Below, one piece after another: positions 1 to 7,239 of a stretch of 14,888 nucleotides of DNA (within the stretch, counting starts at the first letter, position 1; each line of letters begins with the position of its first letter). A program made the translations under genes and the position numbers. The stretch is from contig WOZN01000354.1 in NCBI GenBank assembly GCA_011620245.1, positions 1 through 14,888 on the forward strand. Direction: 5' to 3'. The notes under the pieces were generated by a model that saw nothing but the letters and a program-made list of their open reading frames with translations, did no database searches and was not told where the DNA came from. Source of the DNA: Acidovorax sp. (lineage in GTDB: Bacteria; Pseudomonadota; Gammaproteobacteria; Burkholderiales; Burkholderiaceae_C).

Positions 1-1
1 G

Positions 2-343
2 TTGCAACTGACCTGCCAGATGAATGCGCCCGACGCCTTGCACCTGCCAGAGCCTGCGGCCATTGCCGTGTTTCGTATTTTCCAGGAGATGTTGAGCAAC
101 GTGGGTCGCCATGCGCAGGCCAGTGCCATCGACGTTGCCATCGACGTGCAGGACGAGCAGCTGCAATTGCGCGTGCGTGACAACGGGGTGGGCGCCACTC
201 GCCAGGCCCTGGAGGCGCCCACCGCCTATGGCGTGATGGGCATGCGCGAGCGGGCGCGGCAGCTCGGTGGCCGGTTGAGCATCACCAGCGAGCCGGGCCA
301 GGGTTCGTGCCTGCAATTGCTGATTCCACTGGAGCTGCCATGA
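2..343 (+). CDS. Sensor histidine kinase, C-terminal part (NarX/DegS type, partial)
   Basis: This is the 3' end of a gene that starts before the window; the first complete codon is at base 2 and about 113 residues are visible. They form the ATP-binding (HATPase_c) domain of a two-component sensor kinase. The N-box helix holds Asn33 in FQEMLSNVGRHA, the G1 box is DNGVG (residues 60-64), and the G2-like motif is YGVMGMRER (76-84). The short domain with GMRER-type spacing is typical of the NarX/DegS/UhpB class, whose partners are LuxR-type regulators. The stop codon overlaps the start of the next gene in an ATGA arrangement, so the two are probably translationally coupled and form one signalling pair. 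The sensor and dimerisation parts lie outside the window, so the signal is unknown. Confidence 0.88.
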   Translation: MQLTCQMNAPDALHLPEPAAIAVFRIFQEMLSNVGRHAQASAIDVAIDVQDEQLQLRVRDNGVGATRQALEAPTAYGVMGMRERARQLGGRLSITSEPGQGSCLQLLIPLELP

Positions 344-1029
344 ATTCCGTCATTCGTGTATTGATTGGGGACGACCACCGCATCGTGCGCGAAGGCCTCA
401 AGCAGGTGCTGGGAGATCCGGCCAATGGACAGCCCGAGATGGTGGTGGTGGCAGAGGCCACCCAGGGCCGCGAAGTGCTGGAGCAGGTGGCCGCACTGCA
501 GGGCACGCAGGGGCTGGACCTCGTGCTGCTGGATATCGCCATGCCGGGCATGGATGGTCTCGAAGTGCTGCAGGCGCTGCGCAAGGCCCGGCCCGTTCTG
601 CCGGTGCTCATGCTCAGCACTTACCCCGAGCGGCAGTATGCCGTGCGCTGCATCCAGATGGGCGCGGCCGGTTATCTGCACAAGAGTGCCGATCCCGACG
701 ATATGGTGGCCGCCGTGCGCAAGGTGGCGGCAGGCGGCCTCTACCTGGCGGAGGCCACGGCCCTGGCCCTGGCCGGTGCGGTGGAGCGCACCGGCGTGGT
801 GCGTGCCGCCCAGCAGGGCATGCCAGCCGGGGTGGATGCGCTCTCGTACCGGGAGCACCAGGTGTTCCGCCTGCTCACGGCGGGGCACAGCGTCAGCGAA
901 ATTGGTGCACAGCTCATGCTTGCGCCCAACACGGTGAGTACCTATCGCGCCCGCATCCTCGAAAAGACCGGCGCGCGCAACGACGTGGAGCTGGCACTAC
1001 TGGCGCGCGGTGGCACAACAACACACTGA
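340..1029 (+). CDS. NarL/LuxR-family response regulator
   Basis: This is a 229-residue DNA-binding response regulator, the probable phosphoacceptor of the kinase encoded just upstream. The receiver domain (about 1-125) has the acidic pair Asp11-Asp12, the phosphorylation site Asp65 in LVLLDIAMPGMDG, and the conserved Lys115 in GYLHKS. A LuxR-type helix-turn-helix follows (about 168-225) with the SYREHQVFRLL, SEIGAQL and NTVSTYRARI segments of the family. I chose ATG 340 because it overlaps the kinase stop (ATGA) and begins directly at the beta1 strand; an in-frame ATG at 307 would add 11 residues inside the kinase gene. The cyanate operon begins 145 bases downstream on the same strand, so control of it by this pair is possible, but no binding site shows it. 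Confidence 0.9.
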   Translation: MNSVIRVLIGDDHRIVREGLKQVLGDPANGQPEMVVVAEATQGREVLEQVAALQGTQGLDLVLLDIAMPGMDGLEVLQALRKARPVLPVLMLSTYPERQYAVRCIQMGAAGYLHKSADPDDMVAAVRKVAAGGLYLAEATALALAGAVERTGVVRAAQQGMPAGVDALSYREHQVFRLLTAGHSVSEIGAQLMLAPNTVSTYRARILEKTGARNDVELALLARGGTTTH

Positions 1030-1174
1030 TTTGCAGCCCCTGCGCGCCGTTTTGTAGTGTTGCCCCTACACGCTGTAGACATTGCCCCCGCGAAATGGGG
1101 CCGCCGGGCCGGTGCCGGCCGAACCTGGCCCGCGATTTGCGTAATGCATGGCACCAACTTCTGCAAGGTGTGCC
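1030..1174 (+). promoter_or_regulatory. Intergenic leader of the cyanate operon
   Basis: This 145-base gap separates the response regulator from the binding-protein gene and probably carries the operon promoter. It contains two small perfect inverted repeats, CTACA-CGC-TGTAG (1066-1078) and GGCCGG-TG-CCGGCC (1107-1120), and an AAGGTG ribosome-binding site at 1165-1170 that supports the ATG at 1175. I see no convincing -35/-10 pair and no well-spaced sigma-54 site. The inverted repeats could be regulator sites or leader hairpins; this is only positional inference. Confidence 0.35.
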
Positions 1175-2581
1175 ATGTCCGAATTCTTCTCGCCTTTCGA
1201 CGCCGACCGTCCGCTGATGCTCAAGTGCAGCTGCGGTCGTGACCACACAGCGGCCGACCACCATGCCGAGGTGTCGGCTGACGCCGCAGCCGCCACTCTG
1301 CGCCAGCGCAGCCTGACCAGCGAGTTCGAGGCCTACAGCAACGAGTTCATCGAGGCCACGCTGGTCAAGGCCCTCTTTCCGCAAGACGCGGTGCGCCGCC
1401 GCTTCCTGAAAGCCGTGGGCAAAAGTACGGCCATGGCGGCCATTGCCAGTGTGCTGCCGATGGCCAGCATGCAGGCCATGGCGCAGGAGAAACAAGGCGC
1501 GCTGGAGAAGACCAACCTCAAAATCGGATTCATCCCGATCACCTGTGCCACGCCGCTGATCATGGCTCACCCGCTGGGCTTCTACCAAAAGCAGGGCCTG
1601 AACGTGGAGGTGACGAAGACGGCTGGCTGGGCGCTGATCCGCGACAAGATGATGAACAAGGAGTACGACGCCACGCATTTCCTGTCGCCCATGCCGCTCG
1701 CGATCTCGATGGGTCTCGGCTCCAATGCCATGCCGATGAATGTGGCGACCATTCAAAACGTTAACGGGCAGGCGATCACCTTGGCCCTCAAGCACAAGAA
1801 CAACCGCGATCCGAAAAACTGGAAGGGCTTCAAGTTCGCGATTCCGTTCGAGTACAGCATGCACAACTTCTTGTTGCGCTATTACCTGTCCGAAGCGGGC
1901 TTGAACCCTGATACCGAGGTGCAGCTGCGCGTGGTGCCCCCGGCCGAGATGGTGGCCAACCTGCGCGCGGGCAACATCGATGGCTTCCTCGGGCCAGATC
2001 CATTCAACCAGCGTGCGGTGTACGAGGAAGCAGGTTTCATCCACTTGCTCACCAAGGACCTGTGGAACGGTCACCCTTGCTGCGCCTTTGGTACCAGCAC
2101 CGAGTTCATCCAGAAGAACCCCAACACCTTTGCGGCGCTGTACCGCGCCGTTCTCATATCGGCCGCCATGGCGCGCGACCCGGCCAATCGCGAACTGATT
2201 GCCAAGGTGATCTCTCCACAGGCGTATCTGAACCAGCCAGAGGCGGTGGTGGCGCAGGTGTTGACTGGAAAATTTGCGGATGGTCTGGGTAAGATCCAGA
2301 ACGTACCCGACCGTGTCGATTTTGATCCGATGCCTTGGCAGAGCATGGCCGTGTGGATGCTCACGCAGATGCAGCGGTGGGGTTACGTCAAGGGCGATGT
2401 GAACTACAAGCAGATCGCCGAGAAGGTGTTTTTGATCACCGACGCCAAGAAGCACATGAAGGCGTTGGGTCAGAAGGTGCCGGACGGCGCCTATCCAAAG
2501 TTCAAAATAATGGGCAAGGAGTTTGACCCCACCAAGGCCGCTGAATACGCGGCCGGCTTCCCGATCCGAAAGGCAGGCTGA
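1175..2581 (+). CDS. cynA: NrtA/CmpA/CynA-family ABC transporter substrate-binding protein, Tat-exported
   Basis: This 468-residue protein is the periplasmic binding component of a nitrate/bicarbonate/cyanate-type ABC importer. The mature domain begins near residue 104 and shows family signatures such as LKIGFIPITCATPLIMA, the AGWALIRDKM segment, and LRAGNIDGFLGPDPFNQRA. Cyanate is inferred as ligand because the same operon ends in cyanase; nitrate or nitrite remain possible, so the symbol is context-based. Export looks Tat-dependent: RRRFLKAVG at residues 74-82 precedes a hydrophobic stretch ending in AMA. Unusually, about 73 residues precede the twin arginines and include a Cys/His cluster (Cys18, Cys20, His24, His29, His30). 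ATG 1175 is preferred over the in-frame ATG at 1148 because AAGGTG lies 4 bases upstream of it. The permease gene follows after one base. Confidence 0.85.
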   Translation: MSEFFSPFDADRPLMLKCSCGRDHTAADHHAEVSADAAAATLRQRSLTSEFEAYSNEFIEATLVKALFPQDAVRRRFLKAVGKSTAMAAIASVLPMASMQAMAQEKQGALEKTNLKIGFIPITCATPLIMAHPLGFYQKQGLNVEVTKTAGWALIRDKMMNKEYDATHFLSPMPLAISMGLGSNAMPMNVATIQNVNGQAITLALKHKNNRDPKNWKGFKFAIPFEYSMHNFLLRYYLSEAGLNPDTEVQLRVVPPAEMVANLRAGNIDGFLGPDPFNQRAVYEEAGFIHLLTKDLWNGHPCCAFGTSTEFIQKNPNTFAALYRAVLISAAMARDPANRELIAKVISPQAYLNQPEAVVAQVLTGKFADGLGKIQNVPDRVDFDPMPWQSMAVWMLTQMQRWGYVKGDVNYKQIAEKVFLITDAKKHMKALGQKVPDGAYPKFKIMGKEFDPTKAAEYAAGFPIRKAG

Positions 2582-2582
2582 T

Positions 2583-3449
2583 ATGGGCAGCACCCGCAAC
2601 CTCAACGTCCGCGCTGGCGTGCTGTCAGTGCTGATCCTGATGGCGCTGCTGGGCATCTGGTATGTCGCGACCGCCAACTCGGGGCCCGCGAACACCCTGG
2701 CCGGCATGACCGCCGAACAGATCGAGTACGCCAAGATGATGGGCAAGGACCCAGGTACCACCAAGAGCGATGGCTTTCCCACACTGGCCGACATGGGGGC
2801 CACCACCTGGGGGCATCTATCCAACCCGTTTTACGACAACGGGCCCAACGACAAGGGCGTGGCGCTGCAACTGGGGTATTCGCTGGCGCGCGTGGCGCTG
2901 GGTTTCGGTTTCGCCTGCCTGGTGGCGATACCGCTGGGTTTCATCATCGGAATGTCGCCGTTGTTGCGCCGTGCGTTCGACCCGTTCATCCAGGTGCTCA
3001 AGCCCATCAGCCCGCTGGCGTGGATGCCGCTGGCGCTCTACACCATCAAAGACTCGTCGATCTCGGGCATCTTCGTGATTTTCATCTGCTCGGTGTGGCC
3101 CATGCTGGTGAATACGGCGTTTGGCGTGGCCTCGGTCAAGCGCGAGTGGCTCAATGTGTCGGCCACGCTGCAGGTCAACCCGCTGCGCAAGGCTTTCCTG
3201 GTGATCCTGCCCGCTGCGGCGCCCACCATCCTCACGGGCATGCGCATCAGCATGAGCATTGCCTGGCTGGTGATCGTGGCCGCCGAGATGCTGGTGGGCG
3301 GCACAGGCATCGGCTACTTCGTGTGGAATGAGTGGAACAACCTGTCGCTGACCAACGTGATCTTCGCCATCTTGGTGATTGGTGTGGTGGGCATGCTGCT
3401 CGACCTCGCTTTTGGGCAACTCCAGAAGGCGGTGACCTATGTGGAGTGA
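2583..3449 (+). CDS. cynB: NrtB/CynB-type ABC transporter permease
   Basis: This 288-residue inner-membrane permease would form the translocation channel of the importer. A first membrane helix (about 11-30) is followed by a long polar stretch (about 31-95) and then helices near 98-122, 141-180, 203-238 and 255-277. The BPD-transporter (EAA-type) loop that contacts the ATPase is in the region EWLNVSATLQVNPLRKAF (188-205), followed by the family pattern LPAAAPTILTGMRIS. Length and pattern match the nitrate/cyanate permease family. ATG 2583 lies one base after the binding-protein stop; an upstream in-frame ATG at 2523 would overlap that gene by about 60 bases and add 20 non-membrane residues. 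The 3' end overlaps the ATPase gene by 11 bases. The cyanate assignment comes from the neighbouring cynS. Confidence 0.85.
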   Translation: MGSTRNLNVRAGVLSVLILMALLGIWYVATANSGPANTLAGMTAEQIEYAKMMGKDPGTTKSDGFPTLADMGATTWGHLSNPFYDNGPNDKGVALQLGYSLARVALGFGFACLVAIPLGFIIGMSPLLRRAFDPFIQVLKPISPLAWMPLALYTIKDSSISGIFVIFICSVWPMLVNTAFGVASVKREWLNVSATLQVNPLRKAFLVILPAAAPTILTGMRISMSIAWLVIVAAEMLVGGTGIGYFVWNEWNNLSLTNVIFAILVIGVVGMLLDLAFGQLQKAVTYVE

Positions 3450-4308
3450 CGTGACCCATCGCACATCCGCTGCCTCCGATGCAAGCGGTGCGCCGCAACG
3501 AAAGGTTTCTGCCGTGAACGGTTTTCTCCAGATTGAAAGGCTCAGCAAGGCCTACGTCCCCACCAAACCGGTGTTTACCGATTTGTCGTTTGCGCTCGAC
3601 AAGGGCGAATTCGTTTGCATCATCGGCCATTCGGGCTGCGGCAAGACCACTATCCTCAACGTGCTGGCGGGGCTCGATACTGCCACCTCGGGTAACGTCA
3701 TCATGGACGGGCACGAGATCTCCGGCCCGAGCCTCGACCGTGGAGTGGTATTCCAGAGTCACGCACTCATGCCCTGGCTGACGGTGCGCCAGAACATCGC
3801 TTTTGCCGTCAAGTCGCGCTGGCCCGATTGGAAGAAGGCGCAGGTCGATGCCCATGTAGAGAAGTTCGTCGCGCTGGTGAGCCTGTCGCCTGCTATCGAC
3901 AAGAAGCCCTCGCAGCTGTCGGGTGGCATGAAGCAGCGCGTAGGCATTGCGCGGGCGTTCTCCATACAGCCCAAGATGCTGCTGCTCGACGAGCCCTTCG
4001 GCGCGCTCGATGCTCTCACGCGCGGCACTATTCAGGACGAGTTGATGGCCATCGTGCGCCAGACGCAGCAGACGGTGTTCATGATCACCCACGACGTGGA
4101 CGAAGCCGTCCTGCTAGCCGACCGCATCCTGCTCATGAGCAACGGCAACGAGACGCCCGAGGGCTACCGCCCCGGTGGCATCGCCGAGGTGGTGGTCAAC
4201 CCACTGCCGCGCGAACGCACGCGCACCAGCCTGCACCACCTGGACGGCTACTACGCGCTGCGCAACCACATCGTGGACTTCCTGGTGACCCGTGCAAAAG
4301 CCCACTGA
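3439..4308 (+). CDS. cynD: NrtD/CynD-type ABC transporter ATP-binding protein
   Basis: This is the 289-residue ATPase subunit that would drive the importer. All ABC motifs are present: Walker A GHSGCGKT (63-70), Q-loop Gln106, signature LSGGMKQR (160-167), Walker B MLLLDEP (180-186), D-loop GALDALTR and switch His218. The C-terminal [17 protein letters not shown] region resembles nitrate/cyanate-type ATPases. There is no binding-protein-like domain fused at the C terminus, so it is the NrtD/CynD form and not the NrtC form. Two starts are possible: ATG 3439, overlapping the permease gene by 11 bases, or GTG 3514 with AAAGG eight bases upstream, which would remove 25 low-complexity residues. 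The second gives a conventional N terminus; I keep the longer form with that caveat. Confidence 0.85.
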   Translation: MWSDVTHRTSAASDASGAPQRKVSAVNGFLQIERLSKAYVPTKPVFTDLSFALDKGEFVCIIGHSGCGKTTILNVLAGLDTATSGNVIMDGHEISGPSLDRGVVFQSHALMPWLTVRQNIAFAVKSRWPDWKKAQVDAHVEKFVALVSLSPAIDKKPSQLSGGMKQRVGIARAFSIQPKMLLLDEPFGALDALTRGTIQDELMAIVRQTQQTVFMITHDVDEAVLLADRILLMSNGNETPEGYRPGGIAEVVVNPLPRERTRTSLHHLDGYYALRNHIVDFLVTRAKAH

Positions 4309-4330
4309 ACGCATCCGACCGTAAGCCCTA

Positions 4331-4356
4331 CCCTGCCGCCCTTCTGGGCGGCAGGG
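4331..4356 (+). terminator. Perfect 11-bp hairpin between the ATPase gene and cynS
   Basis: CCCTGCCGCCC (4331-4341) and GGGCGGCAGGG (4346-4356) form a perfect 11-bp stem with a TTCT loop, 22 bases after the ATPase stop. There is no T-run after it, so it is a poor intrinsic terminator. A partial terminator, or an mRNA-stabilising or processing element that sets a different cynS level, is plausible. Confidence 0.5.
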
Positions 4357-4421
4357 AGGACCACACCCTGAATTTCTTTGTCCCGCTGTTTCAAAACCAC
4401 CCCAACCAAGGTGCCATCACC

Positions 4422-4865
4422 ATGAACCGCAACGACGTCACTGAAAAAATCATCAGCACCAAGGTCGCCAAGGGCCTGCAATGGGAAGCCATTGCCGAGA
4501 AGGTCGGCCAGTCCAAGGAATGGACCACGGCCCTGTGCCTGGGCCAGATGACGGCCACGCCCGAGCAGGCCATGATCGTGGGCAAGATCTTCGGCCTGAC
4601 GGCCGAGGAGCAAAAGTGGCTGCAGGTCGCGCCCTACAAGGGCTCGCTGCCTACGTCCGTGCCCACCGACCCGCTGATCTACCGCTGGTACGAAGTGGTG
4701 AGCGTGTATGGCACCACCATCAAGGAGCTGATCCACGAAGAGTTTGGCGACGGCATCATGAGCGCCATCGACTTCAGCATAAACATCCAGCGCGAAGCCA
4801 ATCCCAATGGCGACCGTGTGAACGTGGTGCTGTCGGGCAAGTTCTTGCCCTACAAGCAGTACTAA
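4422..4865 (+). CDS. cynS: Cyanase (cyanate hydratase)
   Basis: This 147-residue cytoplasmic enzyme decomposes cyanate with bicarbonate to carbon dioxide and carbamate, which breaks down to ammonium. Length is close to the E. coli enzyme. An N-terminal helical domain (about 1-80) precedes the catalytic domain with DPLIYRWYE and FGDGIMSAIDF. By alignment with the known cyanase triad (Arg96, Glu99, Ser122 in E. coli), the active-site residues are Arg88, Glu91 and Ser114, all present. ATG 4422 is chosen because AAGGTG lies eight bases upstream and the product then has the standard length; the frame stays open much further upstream but only as the shadow of the ATPase gene. It follows the importer genes after 113 bases containing a strong hairpin, matching the cynABD-cynS layout described in cyanobacteria. 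Confidence 0.96.
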   Translation: MNRNDVTEKIISTKVAKGLQWEAIAEKVGQSKEWTTALCLGQMTATPEQAMIVGKIFGLTAEEQKWLQVAPYKGSLPTSVPTDPLIYRWYEVVSVYGTTIKELIHEEFGDGIMSAIDFSINIQREANPNGDRVNVVLSGKFLPYKQY

Positions 4866-4893
4866 CCCCCCTGAGTCGCTTTGCGCCTCTTTC

Positions 4894-4925
4894 CGCTTTC
4901 CGAATTACTCGCAATTCGGGAAGCG
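4894..4925. terminator. Hairpin downstream of cynS
   Basis: CGCTTTCCGAATT (4894-4906) and AATTCGGGAAGCG (4913-4925) form a 13-bp stem with one G-T wobble and a 6-base loop, 28 bases after the cynS stop. No T-tract follows on either strand. It lies between cynS and a convergent pseudogene, so it may end transcription from either side. Confidence 0.5.
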
Positions 4926-4941
4926 AGATACCGCCAGCGCA

Positions 4942-4997
4942 CGCCAGTGAAACGCTGCTGCGCAGCTTCGGCAGCCCTTGCACGGCGGTCACTGGCG
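4942..4997. repeat. Inverted repeat with internal hairpin
   Basis: CGCCAGTGA (4942-4950) is repeated in inverted orientation as TCACTGGCG (4989-4997). The enclosed 38 bases contain further self-complementary GCTGC/GCAGC tracts. It could be an extragenic palindromic element or part of the terminator zone between the convergent genes. I cannot tell whether it recurs in the genome. Confidence 0.4.
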
Positions 4998-5027
4998 GGT
5001 GGCTGCGCCTGTTGCTGAGGTTGCCCC

Positions 5028-5595
5028 TTACGCCGCCTTCCAGAAGATGTAGTCGGCTTGGTACTTCACGATCTGGCGCTCGCGCCCTTGTTGGCCGTTG
5101 TGCAGGCGGCCGCAGGGGCTACGCCGCCCTTCAAGGCCACGCGCTGGATGAAGGTGACACCACTCATGGAGCCCATGCCCATGGCCGGGTTGGCCTTGAC
5201 CAGTTGGCAGCGCAGGTTGTCCATGCCGGATGGCGCCACGGCCAACTGGGTGGCGTTCAGCTTGGAGCCGTCCTTCGATTCCCAGGTGGCAGGTGGGCCA
5301 TAGTAGGTGTCCACGGGCTTGTTGCCACGGCCTTGGGGCCTACGAACACCCGTTCGGTCTGGTCGGGCATGTTGGCCTTGTTGCGGCATTCGTAGGTGAT
5401 CTCGCCCACGCCCACGGTCTCCATGGCAACCTTGTTGCCTGCAGGCACCTTGATGGCGTCGGGCGGGCTGTCCTGAGAGAACATGGGCTGGGCGGGCGAC
5501 GACATCATCGAGCCGCAGGCGGTCAGCAATACGGCGGCAGCAACTGCACCGGTCAGGGGGATCAGGAAGTGGAGGGTGGACGGTGTGGTGTTCAC
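5028..5595 (-). pseudogene. DUF3455-family lipoprotein, broken by two frameshifts
   Basis: Reading from 5595 down, GTG (the next in-frame start upstream is TTG 5625) opens a lipoprotein signal ending in the lipobox LLTACGS. The segment VPAGNKVAMETVGVGEITY then follows, as I recall for the DUF3455 family. Near 5328-5331 the frame shifts just after VFVGPKA, where several residues seem deleted. The second frame carries GNKPVDTYYGPPATWES and VKANPAMGMGSMSGVTFIQR down to NKG. Near 5079-5086 it shifts again, apparently by a two-base GC addition, and the third frame completes RQIVKYQADYIFWKAA with TAA at 5030-5028. All three frames are needed to cover the family, so no complete product can be made unless the window has sequence errors. 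The function of the family is unknown to me. Confidence 0.78.
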
Positions 5596-5706
5596 TGTGT
5601 CGGTGGGTTGAAAAGGCAGCAGCAACTTGCGCTGCCGCTGTGATTACTCACCAAAACGCTAATTGGATTCAGCCGGGTGCAAGTTTTTTCGCAGTCCGCC
5701 TTTGGA

Positions 5707-5715
5707 AGCTGAATC
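5707..5715. repeat. Left 9-bp target-site duplication
   Basis: AGCTGAATC here is identical to the copy at 5892-5900, and each abuts an end of the inverted-repeat element between them. This is the expected footprint of transposition into a single AGCTGAATC site. Confidence 0.72.
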
Positions 5716-5891
5716 CCACCCCTTTTAAGGTCTTTGCATTTGGGCCTTCATCTGAGCCTCATCAGCCGCCAACTGCACGTAAATGCATCATCGATCTGCT
5801 TATTTTTATGCGACCATCTGCCAATTCTGGCCAGTTGATGCCCAAAGACGGCAGGATGCGGGTGTTTTCCCAAACACCTTGAAAGGGGTGG
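5716..5891. mobile_element. 176-bp MITE-like non-autonomous element
   Basis: The ends are terminal inverted repeats: the left end reads CCACCCCTTTTAAGG and the right end, reverse-complemented, reads CCACCCCTTTCAAGG. The match extends to about 21 bases with 19 identities (TCTTTG against TGTTTG after the first 15). A perfect 9-bp direct repeat, AGCTGAATC, flanks it exactly on both sides. The interior has no credible gene and is less GC-rich than its surroundings; it includes a hairpin, GGTGTTT-TCCC-AAACACC, at 5861-5878. Size, end repeats and target duplication fit a miniature inverted-repeat element moved by a transposase elsewhere. The duplication length is compatible with several IS families, so I do not assign one. 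It sits between the rubredoxin-reductase gene and the DUF3455 pseudogene. Confidence 0.7.
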
Positions 5892-5900
5892 AGCTGAATC
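5892..5900. repeat. Right 9-bp target-site duplication
   Basis: This is the second copy of AGCTGAATC, abutting the right end of the element. An inverted copy of the same word, GGATTCAGC, lies at 5665-5673. Without the insertion the two would face each other as a hairpin just downstream of the rubredoxin-reductase stop codon. Confidence 0.72.
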
Positions 5901-5907
5901 TCTTTGG

Positions 5908-7239
5908 TCAATGCAGTGTCAGCGGACGGGTGGTGGTCTTCACCCGCACCACGGCAGAGCGGTGCTCATAGGGGCTGGCGCCCTGGCCCAGCACTGCAGC
6001 GGCCAGGGTGCGCGCCTGCCGGGCAATCGGTTCGATGAAGCGGCTGCATTGCCCGTCGATGCTGATGCAGTCGCCCAGTGCATGGATGCCGGGCACGCTG
6101 GTCTGCAGCGTGCTTGGGTCCACAGCAATGCCATTGGCCCAATTGAGTCCTGCACTCTGCGCCAAGCGGTTGGGGGGCAGCAGGCCTGTGGCCACCACCA
6201 CTTCGTCGGCCGCAAAATGTTGCCCGCTGCTGGTGGTGACGCGGTAGCACGACCCCACGCGCTCCACCTGCTGCACCTGCAGGCCGCCCTCGAAGCGGAT
6301 GGACAGATCTTTCCAGGCATCCAGTAACTGCGACCCCGCCTGCTGGTCCTGCCAGCGCGCCAGCGGCTCTGCGGCGGTGTCCAGCAGCGTGATGCGGTGG
6401 CCGCCCAGCGCTAGGTCGTTGGCCAGCTCGCTGCCCACCAGGCCCGCGCCGATAATGAGCACGTCCCTGGGCTGGCCGCCCAACTGTTGCCACAGGCGCT
6501 GGTAGGCGTCCAGGTGGTTGATGCGCCAGCACATGTGGGGCGAGAGGCCGGGGGGTAGGGCGGCCTGTGCACCATGGGCCAGCACCAAGTGGCCGTAGCG
6601 CAGCGTGCCCCGGGTGGTGCGCAGCCGGCGCGTGTCGGCGCAGATGCGCACGGCGTGGGTGTGGGCCAGCAGAGTGACGCCCAGGCGCTGGGCGGCATCG
6701 CGGCCGGTTTCGGACACCAGCGCCTGCGGGTCCAGCTGCCGCGCCATGGCCACCGACAGCAAGGGCTTGTCGTACCGGTCGCCTGCGCACGCGGTGACCA
6801 GGGTGATGGGCAGCGTGGCGCTGTGCTGACGCAGGGTCTCGGCCAGTTGCCAGCCTGCGCGGCCTGCGCCGACGATGACCACACCCGGCTCGCTGCGTGG
6901 CCGGATGGAGGGCGCGGTCGTGCCGGCTTGCGCCTTGAGTGCTTCCACTGTGGGGGCTTGATAAAGCGAAAAATCGGCCTTGGTCACCCCACACAAGGGG
7001 CAGGCCCAGTCATCAGGAATGTCGACCAGCCGCGTGCCGGGTGGCAGGCCGCCATCGGGGTCGCCATCGGCCTCATTGTAGATATAGCCGCAGGCATTGC
7101 AGATGTAGCTTTCCCAGGGTGCCAGGGCAGCCCCGTCGGCCATATCGGCCCCATTGGTGAACGCATTGCACAGCGCCTGCGAAGCCGCGCTCAATGTAAA
7201 GTCGGAAGCAGCCAGAGGCGTGGGGGCGGCGAGGGTCAT
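5908..7239 (-). CDS. Rubredoxin fused to FAD/NAD(P)-dependent rubredoxin reductase
   Basis: This 443-residue protein combines an electron carrier and its reductase. A rubredoxin domain (about 45-90) has the iron ligands Cys47, Cys50, Cys80 and Cys83 in CNACGYIY and CPLCGV. It is followed by a two-dinucleotide-fold flavoprotein with FAD motif VIVGAGRAG (121-129), NAD(P) motif [11 protein letters not shown] (261-271) and C-terminal FAD motif GIHALGDC (384-391), as in AlkT-type rubredoxin reductases. It should pass electrons from NAD(P)H to a partner oxidase or flavoprotein. The start is ATG 7239, overlapping the TGA of the preceding flavoprotein gene (ATGA); the open frame continues 57 codons upstream only as a shadow of that gene. 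This coupling suggests the acyl-CoA-dehydrogenase-like protein is the redox partner, which is inference. Confidence 0.86.
   Translation of the reverse strand: MTLAAPTPLAASDFTLSAASQALCNAFTNGADMADGAALAPWESYICNACGYIYNEADGDPDGGLPPGTRLVDIPDDWACPLCGVTKADFSLYQAPTVEALKAQAGTTAPSIRPRSEPGVVIVGAGRAGWQLAETLRQHSATLPITLVTACAGDRYDKPLLSVAMARQLDPQALVSETGRDAAQRLGVTLLAHTHAVRICADTRRLRTTRGTLRYGHLVLAHGAQAALPPGLSPHMCWRINHLDAYQRLWQQLGGQPRDVLIIGAGLVGSELANDLALGGHRITLLDTAAEPLARWQDQQAGSQLLDAWKDLSIRFEGGLQVQQVERVGSCYRVTTSSGQHFAADEVVVATGLLPPNRLAQSAGLNWANGIAVDPSTLQTSVPGIHALGDCISIDGQCSRFIEPIARQARTLAAAVLGQGASPYEHRSAVVRVKTTTRPLTLH

Noticed and set aside
1149..1165. TGGCAC followed by CTGCA upstream of the binding-protein gene, resembling a sigma-54 promoter.
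   Set aside because: The GG-to-GC spacing is one base too long and the site would lie inside the ribosome-binding region, too close to the start codon.
914..2824. Long minus-strand open frame (636 codons) antisense to the binding-protein gene.
   Set aside because: It has low-complexity His/Arg/Gly-rich content and no family pattern, and it lies opposite a well-supported gene; this is a GC-rich codon-bias shadow.
5861..5878. GGTGTTT-TCCC-AAACACC hairpin as terminator of the rubredoxin-reductase operon.
   Set aside because: It lies inside the MITE-like element and has no T-tract after it on the minus strand, so it is not listed as a separate terminator.
5783..5971. Short open frames within and across the MITE-like element.
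   Set aside because: They have no ribosome-binding sites and no family pattern, and they cross the element boundary or the end of the rubredoxin-reductase gene.
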